A stretch of 22,176 nucleotides of DNA from DATLFS01 sp035540935 (GTDB taxonomy: Bacteria; Actinomycetota; CADDZG01; WHSQ01). The notes under the pieces are model-generated. The model saw only the letters and a program-made list of their open reading frames with translations, ran no database searches and was not told the origin of the DNA. This document shows, one piece after another, positions 7,024 through 15,403 of the stretch (within the stretch, counting starts at the first letter, position 1; each line of letters starts with the position of its first letter). A program made the position numbers and the translations under genes. The stretch covers positions 1-22,176 of the forward strand of contig DATLFS010000107.1 in the NCBI GenBank assembly GCA_035540935.1, written 5' to 3'.

Positions 7024-7677
7024 TTAGGCGTCGCGCTCGCTGAAGGTCACTTCGACCCCACCTACCAGGTCGGAGCCGATGTTGTAGAGGAAGGCGAGGA
7101 ACGCGTTTACGAGCGAGCCGACGATCGCCATCGTGAGGCCGATGAAGAACGCCCAGCGCTCCACGAACATGAGGGAGATGTCGAGCTCTCCCCAGTCGAG
7201 GGCGAACCCTTGGCCGAAGCTCTCGATCGCATCGAAGAGCCCCATGCCGTCGATGATGCTGTAGAGGATCGCCACGAATACGAGCCAGAACACTAGGAAG
7301 ATCGCGTAGTAGAAGAGCGAGAGCTTCAGCACGCTGAACGGGTCGATGTGCTTCACGGTCCGTTTAACGCGCCGCGCGCCGGTGCGAGGTCTCGGCGCGC
7401 TTCGCGCCGCCGCCTCTCGGCGCATCGGACGCGTGCGCTCCGGGGACGGGAGGACGTCGGCCGGATCAGTACGGCGCGCCGTCCGGTCGGCGGGTTGCGG
7501 CCGCGACCTCTCGCCGAGCAGGCCCGACTCACCCGCGCGCTCCGACGGGAGGGGGTCGACCAGAGGATCGAACAGGGGGCCCGCGGGATCGACCTCCGGC
7601 GCGATATGCCCACCGGAGGCGCTGCTCGCCTCAGGCTCGCGGCGCCACTCCCGCGGCCGGTCTTCTCTCGACGACAC
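7024..7677 (-). CDS. DUF3566 family membrane protein
   Basis: 217 residues. The first 105 or so are hydrophilic, disordered-looking and rich in Arg, Pro, Glu and Ser. Then come two hydrophobic segments at about 118-142 and 173-199, separated by a polar loop, ending in NIGSDLVGGVEVTFSERDA. The C-terminal half matches the DUF3566 family, found beside gyrA in many actinobacteria (Rv0007 in M. tuberculosis). Function unknown; position beside gyrase does not prove a role in DNA topology. GTG 7677 is preceded by a GGAG ribosome-binding site. The stop is 10 bp before the OpuCA-like ATPase, so the two are probably on one transcript. Confidence 0.8.
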   Translation of the reverse strand: MSSREDRPREWRREPEASSASGGHIAPEVDPAGPLFDPLVDPLPSERAGESGLLGERSRPQPADRTARRTDPADVLPSPERTRPMRREAAARSAPRPRTGARRVKRTVKHIDPFSVLKLSLFYYAIFLVFWLVFVAILYSIIDGMGLFDAIESFGQGFALDWGELDISLMFVERWAFFIGLTMAIVGSLVNAFLAFLYNIGSDLVGGVEVTFSERDA

Positions 7678-7735
7678 TCGGTTCTCCGCCCCTCTCGCCG
7701 CTCGCTAGATCGTCGGCCGACGCTCCGGTCGTCCG

Positions 7736-7761
7736 GTCGAGGAGGATTCGTGCTCCTCGAC
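7736..7761 (-). terminator. Hairpin between gyrA and the DUF3566 gene
   Basis: GTCGAGGAG (7736-7744) is perfectly complementary to CTCCTCGAC (7753-7761) with an 8-nt loop, inside the 110-bp gap after gyrA. There is no T-tract. It may terminate or partly attenuate the gyrBA transcript, or sit in the leader of the DUF3566-opuC transcript. Confidence 0.45.
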
Positions 7762-7787
7762 GCGTCTCCTCTTTACGCTCCCTCTCC

Positions 7788-10307
7788 TCACGTCGGCAAC
7801 GACGGTTGCGCATCGGCTTCCGCCGCCTCTCCCACGACCGGCGCAAGCGCCGCGATCCGCGCATCCGGGTCGAGCTGCATAACGCGCACGCCGGTTGCGG
7901 GACGCCCCTGCCGAGAGATCGTGTCCACACCCATGCGGATCACGACCCCCTCGCTCGATATCAGGAAGACCTCGTCACCCGGCCGGACGACAGAGGCCCC
8001 GATCAGCTGCCCGCGGGGCTTCGTGATCTTCGCCGCTATGACGCCTTTGCCGCCGCGACCTTTGCGCGGGAACTGCCCGAGACGCGTCCTCTTGCCGTAG
8101 CCACGCTCGGTCACCAACAGCAGCTCATCGTCCTCGTTGGGGATCACTTCGCACGCCACTACCTCGTCGTCCGCATCGAGGCGGATCCCGATGACTCCGG
8201 TGGCCGTCCTCCCCATGGGACGGACGGCTCCCTCGGAGAAGCGGATGGCCTTGCCCTTGCGCGTGACGAGCAGGATGTCCTCGGTACCGGAGGTCGGTCG
8301 CACGTGAACCACTTCGTCGCCGTCCTTCAGGTTCAAGGCGATGATGCCCTCCTTCCGCGACGAGTCGTACTCGCGGAAGAGCGTCTTCTTCACCATGCCC
8401 TTCTTCGTGGCGATCAGGAGGTAGCGGTACGTCTCGTAATCGCGCGTGTCGATCATCGCGGCGACGGCGTCGTCGGGTCTCATCGCCACAACATTGACTA
8501 CGGCGGTCCCACGCGCCGTGCGCTCTCGCTTCGGCACCTCGTGCGCCTTCAGGCGGTAGACCCGCCCTGTGTTCGAGAACAGCAGCAGATAGGAGTGGGC
8601 GGTTGTCGTGATGACGTGCTCGACGATGTCGCCCTCTTTGAGCGTCGCGCCGCGCACCCCACGACCGCCCCGGCCCTGCCGCCGGTAGGTGTCGAGAGGC
8701 ACCGACTTGATGTAGCCGTCGCGAGACACGGACACGACGAGGTCCTCGTCGGCGATCAGGTCCTCGATGTCGAAATCGCCCTCGTCGGCGACGATCTGTG
8801 AGCGTCTCTCGTCGGCGTACTTCCTGCGGACCTCGGCCAACTCTTCGGCGATGAGATTCCGGAGGCGCGCCGGGTCGCCCAGGATGTCCTTGAGGTCGGC
8901 GATCGTCCGCTGGAGCTCCTCGTATTCCTCTCGGATCTTGTCCTGTTCGAGCGCGGTAAGGCGGCGGAGCGGCATGTCGAGGATGTGCTGCGCCTGGACC
9001 TCGCTCAGGCCGAAGCGCGCCATCAGGCCGCCCTTCGCCTCGGCCACGTCGGCCGAGTTGCGGATCAGCTCGATGATCTCGTCGATGTGCTCAAGGGCGA
9101 TGATGAGGCCCTCGAGGATGTGGGCGCGCTCCTCTGCCTTCCGCAGGCGGAACCTCGTCCGCCTCGTGACCACGTCGATCTGGTGCGTCACGTAGTGCTC
9201 GATGACCTCGGCGAGATCGAGCGTGCGAGGGACACCGTCGACGAGCGCGAGGGTGTTGACCCCGAAGTTGTCTTGCAGCTGCGTCCGCTTGTAGAGCTGG
9301 TTCAGGACGACGTTGGGGACGGCGGTCCTCTTGAGATCGATCACGACGCGCATCCCGTCGCGCGACGACTCGTCGCGGATGTCGGCGATGCCCTCGATCT
9401 CCTTCTTGTTGACGAGCTCGGCCATCTTGATCAGCAGCCGGCTCTTGTTCACCTGATAGGGGATCTCGGTGACGATGATGCGCGGCGCGCCCTTCGGCCC
9501 CTCCTCGATCTCACATACGGCGCGCATCTTGATCGAGCCGCGCCCGGTCGTGTAGGCGTCGCGGATGCCTTGGCGGCCGACGATGTACCCCCCCGTGGGG
9601 AAGTCGGGTCCCTTGATGTGCTTCATGCACATCGCGAGCATCTTGTCCTTGTCCAACGACAGATCGGGATCGCGGAGGTACTCGACAACGGCGTCGACCA
9701 CCTCACCCAGGTTGTGCGGAGGGATGTTCGTCGCCATGCCGACGGCGATGCCGGTCGATCCGTTGACGAGCAGGTTCGGGAAACGGGCCGGAAGCACCTC
9801 CGGCTCGAGGCTGTCCCCGTCGTAGTTCGGAGAGAAGTCGACGGTCTCCTCGTTGATGTCGCGCAGCAGCTCCATCGCCAGGGGCGAAAGCCTGCATTCG
9901 GTGTAGCGCATCGCGGCGGGCGCATCGCCGTCGACCGAGCCGAAGTTGCCTTGGCCGGAGATCAGCGGGTACCGGGTGGAGAAATCCTGTGCCAACCGGG
10001 CGAGCGCGTCGTAGATCGACTGGTCACCGTGCGGGTGGTAGGTCTTCATGACCTCGCCCACGAGCGCCGCGCACTTCCTGAACCTCTGGTCCGGCCGGAG
10101 TCCCGACTCGAACGCCGCGTAAAGGATCCTGCGGTTCACCGGCTTGAGACCGTCGCGTACGTCGGGAAGGGCGCGGCTGACGATGACCGACATCGCGTAT
10201 TCGAGGAACGAGTACTGAACCTCTTCGCCGAGGTCGATGTCCTCGATTCCGGAGCCGTCGCCGTCTCCCGGGAGGCGGTGCTGGATCGGATTTTGATCTC
10301 GCGGCAT
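7788..10307 (-). CDS. gyrA: DNA gyrase subunit A
   Basis: 839 residues, normal for GyrA. It is the breakage-reunion subunit of the A2B2 gyrase that puts negative supercoils into DNA. The winged-helix region holds YHPHGDQSIYD (90-100) and the catalytic tyrosine is Y135 in AAMRYTE. The C-terminal beta-pinwheel begins with GyrA box QGRGGRG in place of the textbook QRRGGKG; a second GRGGKG lies in a later blade. At the position of E. coli Ser83 / M. tuberculosis Ala90 the residue is Gln96, while the acidic partner Asp100 (E. coli Asp87) is kept. The ATG shares one base with the gyrB stop (TGATG). The open frame on the opposite strand (8985-10514) is a shadow. Confidence 0.98.
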   Translation of the reverse strand: MPRDQNPIQHRLPGDGDGSGIEDIDLGEEVQYSFLEYAMSVIVSRALPDVRDGLKPVNRRILYAAFESGLRPDQRFRKCAALVGEVMKTYHPHGDQSIYDALARLAQDFSTRYPLISGQGNFGSVDGDAPAAMRYTECRLSPLAMELLRDINEETVDFSPNYDGDSLEPEVLPARFPNLLVNGSTGIAVGMATNIPPHNLGEVVDAVVEYLRDPDLSLDKDKMLAMCMKHIKGPDFPTGGYIVGRQGIRDAYTTGRGSIKMRAVCEIEEGPKGAPRIIVTEIPYQVNKSRLLIKMAELVNKKEIEGIADIRDESSRDGMRVVIDLKRTAVPNVVLNQLYKRTQLQDNFGVNTLALVDGVPRTLDLAEVIEHYVTHQIDVVTRRTRFRLRKAEERAHILEGLIIALEHIDEIIELIRNSADVAEAKGGLMARFGLSEVQAQHILDMPLRRLTALEQDKIREEYEELQRTIADLKDILGDPARLRNLIAEELAEVRRKYADERRSQIVADEGDFDIEDLIADEDLVVSVSRDGYIKSVPLDTYRRQGRGGRGVRGATLKEGDIVEHVITTTAHSYLLLFSNTGRVYRLKAHEVPKRERTARGTAVVNVVAMRPDDAVAAMIDTRDYETYRYLLIATKKGMVKKTLFREYDSSRKEGIIALNLKDGDEVVHVRPTSGTEDILLVTRKGKAIRFSEGAVRPMGRTATGVIGIRLDADDEVVACEVIPNEDDELLLVTERGYGKRTRLGQFPRKGRGGKGVIAAKITKPRGQLIGASVVRPGDEVFLISSEGVVIRMGVDTISRQGRPATGVRVMQLDPDARIAALAPVVGEAAEADAQPSLPT

Positions 10308-12253
10308 CAGATGTCCAGGAAGCGGATGTCTTTGGCGTTCTTCTGGATGAAGGACTTACGCGCCTCGACGTCTTCGCCCATCAGCGTCGAGAAGATCTCC
10401 TCGGCCAGCGCAGCATCTTCCATAGTGACGCGGAGCAAGGTACGCGCTTCCGGATCGAGGGTCGTCTCCCAGAGCTGCTCGGCATCCATCTCACCCAAAC
10501 CTTTGAAGCGCTGAGGCTCGATCCGGGCGTTCGGATTCTCCGCGCGCCACGCGCCGAGCTCGTCGTCGTTCTTGAAGTACAGCACGTTGTTCTTCAGAGG
10601 CACGCGATACAGCGGAGGCTGGGCAACGAACAGATAGCCCGCGTCGATGATCTCGGGCATGAAGCGGAAGAAGAAGGTAAGGAGCAGGGTCTTGATATGG
10701 CTCCCGTCGACGTCGGCGTCGGCCATCGAGATGATCTTGTGATAGCGGCACTTCGAGATGTCGAAGTCTTCGCCGATGCCGGTACCGACGGCCGTGATGA
10801 TCGCCTGGATCTCTTTGTTCTCCAAGATCTTCGCCAATCGGGCACGCTCGACATTGAGGATCTTGCCCCGCAGCGGCAACACCGCCTGGAACTCGCGCTG
10901 ACGCGCGTTCTTCGCGGTGCCCCCGGCGGAATCACCCTCGACGATCAGCAGCTCGGCGCGATCGGGATCGCGGGTCTGACAATCGGCGAGCTTGCCCGGC
11001 AACGAGGTCGACTCGAGTAGTGACTTGCGGCGGACGAGGTCGCGCGCCTTGCGCGCCTCGAGCCTGGCACGCTGTGCGGCGATCGCCTTCTGACAGATCG
11101 CCCGTGCCTCAGGCGGGTGCTCCTCGAGGAACTCGGCGAACTTCTCGTTCATCTCCTTCTCGACGAAGGAGCGGATCTCGGTATTGCCGAGCTTGGTCTT
11201 GGTCTGACCCTCGAACTGCGGGTTCCGCAGCTTGACCGAAACGATCGCGGTCAACCCTTCGCGAACGTCCTCGCCGATGAAGCCTTCGTCCTTCTCTTTA
11301 AGGACGTTCTTCGCCTTCGCATAGTTCCCGATGACGCGCGTGAGCGAACGGCGGAACCCTTCTTCGTGCATCCCACCCTCATGGGTGTTGATGTTGTTCG
11401 CGAAGGTGAAGACGCTCTCGTTGTAGCCGGTCGACCATTGGAGTGCGACCTCTACCTCATGCTGTTCCGCCTTCGCCTCGAAGTACACGACGCGCTTGTG
11501 CACCGGCTCACGGGAGCTGTTCAGGTGCTTGACGAAGTCGACGATGCCGCCCGTGTAACGGAATGTCTCTTCGACCATCGGCTCGACGCGGTGATCGAGG
11601 AAAGCGATCTCGAGACCGCGATTCAAAAAGGCCATCTCGCGCAGTCGCTGCGCGAGGGTGTCGAACCGGAACTCTGTCCCCTCGTTGAAGATGAGCGGGT
11701 CGGGCCAGAACGTGACCGTCGTGCCGGTGCGCTTGATCGGCCGGCCCGCCTTGAGCTTGCCGAGCGGCTTGCCGCGCTCGTACTCCTGCGTCCATACCTT
11801 CCCGTCGCGGGCTACTTCGATCTCGAGACGCTCCGACAGCGCATTGACGACGGAGACGCCGACGCCGTGAAGGCCGCCGGACACCTGGTAGCCCTTCCCC
11901 TCGAACTTGCCGCCGGCGTGCAGGGTCGTAAGCACGACCTCGACCGCGGGCCGCTTCTCGCCCTTGACGACGTCGACCGGGATCCCTCGGCCGTTGTCGG
12001 AGACACGGCATCCGCCGTCGGCCAGGAGCTCGACCTTGATCTTGGTGGCGTGGCCGGCCATCGCTTCGTCGACGGCGTTGTCCACGACCTCATAGACGAG
12101 GTGATGGAGTCCGCGGAGCCCCGTCGACCCGATGTACATGCCGGGACGCTGACGCACGGGCTCGAGGCCCTTGAGGACGGTGATGTCCTGTGCGGTGTAG
12201 CTCGCCTCCGCCCGCGCCGCAGGCGCGGAGGAGCCGGTTCTGGGTGGTGTCAT
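10307..12253 (-). CDS. gyrB: DNA gyrase subunit B
   Basis: 648 residues, the ATPase/TOPRIM subunit of gyrase. The GHKL ATPase domain starts at ITVLKGLEPVRQRPGMYIGS (24-43), with catalytic Glu55 in YEVVDNAVDE, DNGRGIPV (86-93) and the GGLHGVG lid (126-132). The TOPRIM domain has EGDSAGG at 439-445, PLRGKILNVE, and the metal-binding DADVDGSH at 512-519. QRFKGLGEMD and the usual C-terminal NAKDIRFLDI complete it. ATG 12253 has only a short GAGG upstream, but the next conserved residues fit this start. It is separated by 154 bp from the dciA-like gene, so it may have its own promoter. Confidence 0.98.
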   Translation of the reverse strand: MTPPRTGSSAPAARAEASYTAQDITVLKGLEPVRQRPGMYIGSTGLRGLHHLVYEVVDNAVDEAMAGHATKIKVELLADGGCRVSDNGRGIPVDVVKGEKRPAVEVVLTTLHAGGKFEGKGYQVSGGLHGVGVSVVNALSERLEIEVARDGKVWTQEYERGKPLGKLKAGRPIKRTGTTVTFWPDPLIFNEGTEFRFDTLAQRLREMAFLNRGLEIAFLDHRVEPMVEETFRYTGGIVDFVKHLNSSREPVHKRVVYFEAKAEQHEVEVALQWSTGYNESVFTFANNINTHEGGMHEEGFRRSLTRVIGNYAKAKNVLKEKDEGFIGEDVREGLTAIVSVKLRNPQFEGQTKTKLGNTEIRSFVEKEMNEKFAEFLEEHPPEARAICQKAIAAQRARLEARKARDLVRRKSLLESTSLPGKLADCQTRDPDRAELLIVEGDSAGGTAKNARQREFQAVLPLRGKILNVERARLAKILENKEIQAIITAVGTGIGEDFDISKCRYHKIISMADADVDGSHIKTLLLTFFFRFMPEIIDAGYLFVAQPPLYRVPLKNNVLYFKNDDELGAWRAENPNARIEPQRFKGLGEMDAEQLWETTLDPEARTLLRVTMEDAALAEEIFSTLMGEDVEARKSFIQKNAKDIRFLDI

Positions 12254-12364
12254 GTGCCTCGCGTTCTGTGCGATCCGGACGCCGCGCGGCTCGCCGGAGC
12301 CGGGCCCGATCCGCCGCTACCGGGCGCGCCGGAACGGGCCGAGGGCGCTGGGTTCATCCCGAGA

Positions 12365-12373
12365 ATCATAGCA
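12365..12373 (-). promoter_or_regulatory. Candidate extended -10 promoter for gyrB
   Basis: Read on the minus strand, TGCTATGAT is an extended -10 element (TGn followed by TATGAT), 112 bp upstream of the gyrB start. The -35 position (CAAGGA at 17 bp) is poor, as expected for an extended -10. The leader would be about 100 nt. No other convincing promoter is seen in the gap 12254-12407. Confidence 0.4.
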
Positions 12374-12407
12374 TCTACCTGCGCTTTTCCTTGGTAGGAG
12401 GGCCGTT

Positions 12408-12845
12408 CTAGCGAGGCTCGCGCCGTTGCCTCCAGGCACGGCGCGCCCGCTCCAGCGCAGCCGCCGGATCCGGCGGCGGTCCCTCTCGCCGACCTCGGGC
12501 GTCACGGCGCTCCACGACGCCCGTCCGCGGCTCCGAGATACGCCCCGGACCCGTCCAGACGCGAACCTCCCGCACCGCCTCGGAGCCGACGGCCGCGTTG
12601 ACCCGGCGGCGGATCTCGGCGGCGAGATAGCCGATCTCGGTGGCCCATACCGGTGTGTCGGTCCTCACCCTCAACACCCCGTCCCGGAGCGACGTGGGCT
12701 CCGCGTGCGCGGCGACATCATCGCCCACCAGGTCGACCCAGCGGCCCCAGATGACCGACGTCTCGACTGCCCCGCCGACACCCAGTCGACGCGCGACCGG
12801 CGCGATCACATCCTTGATGGGGCGAGGGTCTCGCTCATCCGACAC
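12408..12845 (-). CDS. DUF721 / DciA-like protein
   Basis: 145 residues. A small domain at about 10-90 (PIKDVIAPVARRLGVGGAVE, then VWATEIGYLAAEIRRRVNA) matches the DUF721 family, whose proteobacterial members (DciA) interact with the replicative helicase DnaB at loading. A loading role in actinobacteria is inferred from family and from position between recF and gyrB. The C-terminal 45 residues are charged, Pro/Arg-rich and likely disordered. I chose GTG 12845 because GGAGGAG sits 6 bases upstream; it overlaps the recF 3' end by 11 bp. The frame is open further upstream to 12950, inside recF. Confidence 0.8.
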   Translation of the reverse strand: MSDERDPRPIKDVIAPVARRLGVGGAVETSVIWGRWVDLVGDDVAAHAEPTSLRDGVLRVRTDTPVWATEIGYLAAEIRRRVNAAVGSEAVREVRVWTGPGRISEPRTGVVERRDARGRREGPPPDPAAALERARRAWRQRREPR

Positions 12846-14001
12846 GGAGCACTCCTCCGTCGACCTCGATGACGCGGCCTTCGCCCACCGCCTCGATCGC
12901 CCCGGGCTCTGCCGACGATATGAAGGTCTGGCCGATGCTCCGGACGGCATCGGCCAGCCACGAGCGGCGCGCCGGGTCGAGTTCGGAGAAGACGTCGTCG
13001 AGCAAGAGGATGGGCTGCTCGCCGAGGGCGTCCGTCACGAGATCGTGCTCGCCGAGCTTGAGGGCCAGGGCGCAGGTGCGCTGGTCGCCCTGCGAAGCGA
13101 AGAGGCGGGCGTCCATCGGGGTCGGGGTTCCCGACGCGGACGTGAGCAGGATGTCGACGTCATCGCGTTGGGGACCGACGAGCGACATGCCCCGCTCGAT
13201 CTCGCGCTCGCGCACCTCGTCGATCCTCCTCTCGAGGGTCGTCCTCGCGAGCTCGACGTCGACCGTATCGGGCTCGGCGATCCAGGCGTCCGACACATCT
13301 GCTTCGAGCCAGCCGCTCGCATACCGAAGGTGCAGATCGCCGCCACCCGCTATCCCGACGTAGCGTTTCGCCGCGTAGGGGGCGAGGCGTCCCAGCACGT
13401 GGAAGCGCGCCGCGGCGAGCTCCGCGCCGACGCGGGCGAACGCTTCGTCCCACACCTCCAGCGTCGCGCGAGCGGACGTGCCGGCCGAACCCCGCAGTGG
13501 AGCGCTCTTCAAGAGCGCGTTGCGCTGGCGGAGCACGCGTTCCCACTCGCGCCGGACCGCGTCGCGAGCCGGGCGGAGTTTCATCGCCACCTCGTCGACG
13601 AACCGACGCCGGCCGTCGGGAGAACCCTTGATGAGCGACAACTCATCGGGACCGAAGAAGACGGTGGTAACTAGCTCCTTGAGCGCGCGCGTCCCGGAGA
13701 TCGGCGACCCGTTGAGCAAGGCGCGGGCCCCGCGACCCGGCCGCAGCTCGATGTCGACGCGGACGCGTCTTGACCCGCGCGCCACCTCGGCGTGCACGAC
13801 CGCGCGGTCGCACCCCTGCCGCACCAAGTCCGCGTCGGCCGAACGCGGCGAACCCAGTCCTCCCAGCAGGTAGACGGCCTCGAGGAGGTTCGTCTTGCCC
13901 TGTGCGTTCCTGCCGACGATCAGGTTGATGCCTGGAGCGAACGCTGCCGACTGCCGTTCGTAGTTCCTGAAGTCCTCCAACTCGAGGCGGTCGACCTGCA
14001 C
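12835..14001 (-). CDS. recF: RecF recombination/replication-repair protein
   Basis: 388-residue SMC-like ABC ATPase that helps load RecA at gaps through RecO/RecR. N-terminal LELEDFRNYE leads to Walker A GRNAQGKTN (30-38). FFGPDELSLIKGSPDGRRRF is typical of RecF. The ABC signature SQGDQRT (303-309) has Asp where SQGQQRT is more usual. Walker B is ILLLDDVFSELD (331-342). GTG 14001 lies 7 bp after the dnaN stop, so the two are likely co-transcribed; the upstream ribosome-binding sequence is weak. Confidence 0.95.
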   Translation of the reverse strand: MQVDRLELEDFRNYERQSAAFAPGINLIVGRNAQGKTNLLEAVYLLGGLGSPRSADADLVRQGCDRAVVHAEVARGSRRVRVDIELRPGRGARALLNGSPISGTRALKELVTTVFFGPDELSLIKGSPDGRRRFVDEVAMKLRPARDAVRREWERVLRQRNALLKSAPLRGSAGTSARATLEVWDEAFARVGAELAAARFHVLGRLAPYAAKRYVGIAGGGDLHLRYASGWLEADVSDAWIAEPDTVDVELARTTLERRIDEVREREIERGMSLVGPQRDDVDILLTSASGTPTPMDARLFASQGDQRTCALALKLGEHDLVTDALGEQPILLLDDVFSELDPARRSWLADAVRSIGQTFISSAEPGAIEAVGEGRVIEVDGGVLRVG

Positions 14002-14008
14002 GGCACGC

Positions 14009-15133
14009 TCAGGAAAGGCGGACGGGCATCAGGAGGTACGTGAAGCTCTCGTCGCCCTCTCCGCGCAAGACCGCGGGCTTCAGGCCGTCGGCGGCCTCGA
14101 GGACGAGCCGCTCGGTCTGGATCGCGGATGCGCCGTCGTTCAGGAACTGCGGGTTGAACGCGATCACCAGAGGCTCACCCGTGTACTCCGCGTCGACCAC
14201 CTCCTGACCTTCGCCTACGTCGGGGGTGTGTGCGGAGACCTCGAGCTCGTCGTGCAGCCGGAGCTTCACGGGCAGGTTGTTCTGCGCAAGCAATCCCACG
14301 CGCTTGGTGACCTCGAGCAGCGTCTCGCGATCCACGGTCAGCGAGTTCGTGTATCCCGCCGGGATGAGCTGCCGGTAGTTCGGGAACTCGCCCTCGATGA
14401 AGCGGGATCCGATCACCCACGAAGCCTGTCCATCGCCTCCGCCCACCGAGAACGACATGAGGTTCTCGCGCACGACCGTCCGGACCGGCGCGCCGGTCCC
14501 TTGCAGCACTCGCACGAGCTCGGCGAGCGTCCGGGCGGGCAGAACGACGTTCCGCCGCTCGGCAGGCCCACCGGCAGCAGCCAGGGTCCGGACGCCGAGA
14601 CGGTAGGAGTCTGTCGCAGCGAGCGTGATGGAGCCCGACTCGACCTCCCACAGCACCCCCGTCAGGATCTGCCGCGTCTCGTCCGCCGACGCGCTTCGCA
14701 CTACCTGGCTAAGACCGGTCGCCAGCGAGGTCGCGTCCAGCTCGATCTCGATCCCCTCACCCGCGGCGTCGTCGATCGGCAGGGCGGGGTAGTCGTCCGT
14801 AGCCAGCGTCTTGACGCGGAACCGTCCACGACCGGATGCGATCTCGACCTCGCCGTCACCGCCCGCGAAGCTGACCTGTCCTGCGCCCAGGCTCCGCGCC
14901 ATCTCGGTGATCAGACGTCCCGGAACGATCAGCCGGCCGGGCTCATCGACGCCAGCCGCGAACGTCGTCTGCATCGTGAGCTCGAGGTCGGTCGCCGCCA
15001 CGGAGACCGACCCCTCCTCGGTCGCCTCGACGCGCAACCCGGACAGCACCGGCAGCGTTGCTCGGTTCGAGATCGCACGGGACGCGAACTGGATCGCCTC
15101 CAGGAGGTCGTTTCGCTCACAACGGAACTTCAT
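14009..15133 (-). CDS. dnaN: DNA polymerase III beta subunit (sliding clamp)
   Basis: 374 residues, the usual length of the clamp, which forms a dimeric ring tethering Pol III and other enzymes to DNA. It begins MKFRCERNDLLEAIQFASRA and has three repeated domains. FIEGEFPNYRQLIP (domain 2/3 junction) and the C-terminal YLLMPVRLS, which lines the protein-binding pocket, are diagnostic. ATG 15133 is preceded by GGAGGAG. It is separated from dnaA by 270 bp holding DnaA-box-like sites, and followed 7 bp later by recF. Confidence 0.97.
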   Translation of the reverse strand: MKFRCERNDLLEAIQFASRAISNRATLPVLSGLRVEATEEGSVSVAATDLELTMQTTFAAGVDEPGRLIVPGRLITEMARSLGAGQVSFAGGDGEVEIASGRGRFRVKTLATDDYPALPIDDAAGEGIEIELDATSLATGLSQVVRSASADETRQILTGVLWEVESGSITLAATDSYRLGVRTLAAAGGPAERRNVVLPARTLAELVRVLQGTGAPVRTVVRENLMSFSVGGGDGQASWVIGSRFIEGEFPNYRQLIPAGYTNSLTVDRETLLEVTKRVGLLAQNNLPVKLRLHDELEVSAHTPDVGEGQEVVDAEYTGEPLVIAFNPQFLNDGASAIQTERLVLEAADGLKPAVLRGEGDESFTYLLMPVRLS

Positions 15134-15403
15134 GCTGCTCCTCCGATCTGAAGATCCTGCGTCTCCACGCTAACGGGGCTCGAGGGGTGTACCGCGGTGA
15201 TTTGGATCACGGTTGTTAGAAAAAGATCTTCTCGTTTCCTTAGTAGGTCCTGTGGATGTCGTGGAAAGCGACCATCACTCCAGGTCGGAGCAGCTTTCCG
15301 GGTGTGGGGAAGGGGGCGCGCCGGCGCGCCCGGTGACGCGAAGGACCGCAATCGGTGCTCTGGGCCGGCGATATATCCACGTGATCCACCGGCGCGCCGG
15401 GGC
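15134..15403. other. dnaA-dnaN intergenic region, candidate oriC
   Basis: This 270-bp non-coding gap has DnaA-box-like 9-mers: TTATCCACG (15404-15412, overlapping the dnaA stop, 8/9 to TTATCCACA), adjacent ATATCCACG and TGATCCACC (15373-15390, 7/9 each), and reverse-oriented TGTGGATGT (15251-15259, 7/9). An AT-rich stretch at about 15199-15246 (including TTAGAAAAAGATCTTC) stands out in this GC-rich DNA and could be the unwinding element. In mycobacteria and streptomycetes oriC lies between dnaA and dnaN. The boxes are few and imperfect, so the assignment is tentative. Confidence 0.55.
15314..15331. repeat. 18-bp GC-only palindrome in the dnaA-dnaN gap
   Basis: GGGCGCGCCGGCGCGCCC is a perfect palindrome made of two abutting GGCGCGCC units. 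A third GGCGCGCC lies inside the 12-bp palindrome CCGGCGCGCCGG at 15389-15400. They flank the DnaA-box-like cluster at 15373-15390 on one side and lie next to it on the other. Confidence 0.6.

Noticed and set aside
8985..10514. 509-residue open frame on the plus strand
   Set aside because: It is antisense to gyrA/gyrB, has the composition of a complementary-strand shadow in GC-rich DNA, and no recognisable domain.
11117..12397. 426-residue open frame on the plus strand
   Set aside because: Antisense shadow of gyrB, with no ribosome-binding site and no family features.
15374..15386. CCACGTG near 15377 as a third parS site
   Set aside because: Only the central CACGTG fits; the flanking arms do not match GTTTCACGTGAAAC.
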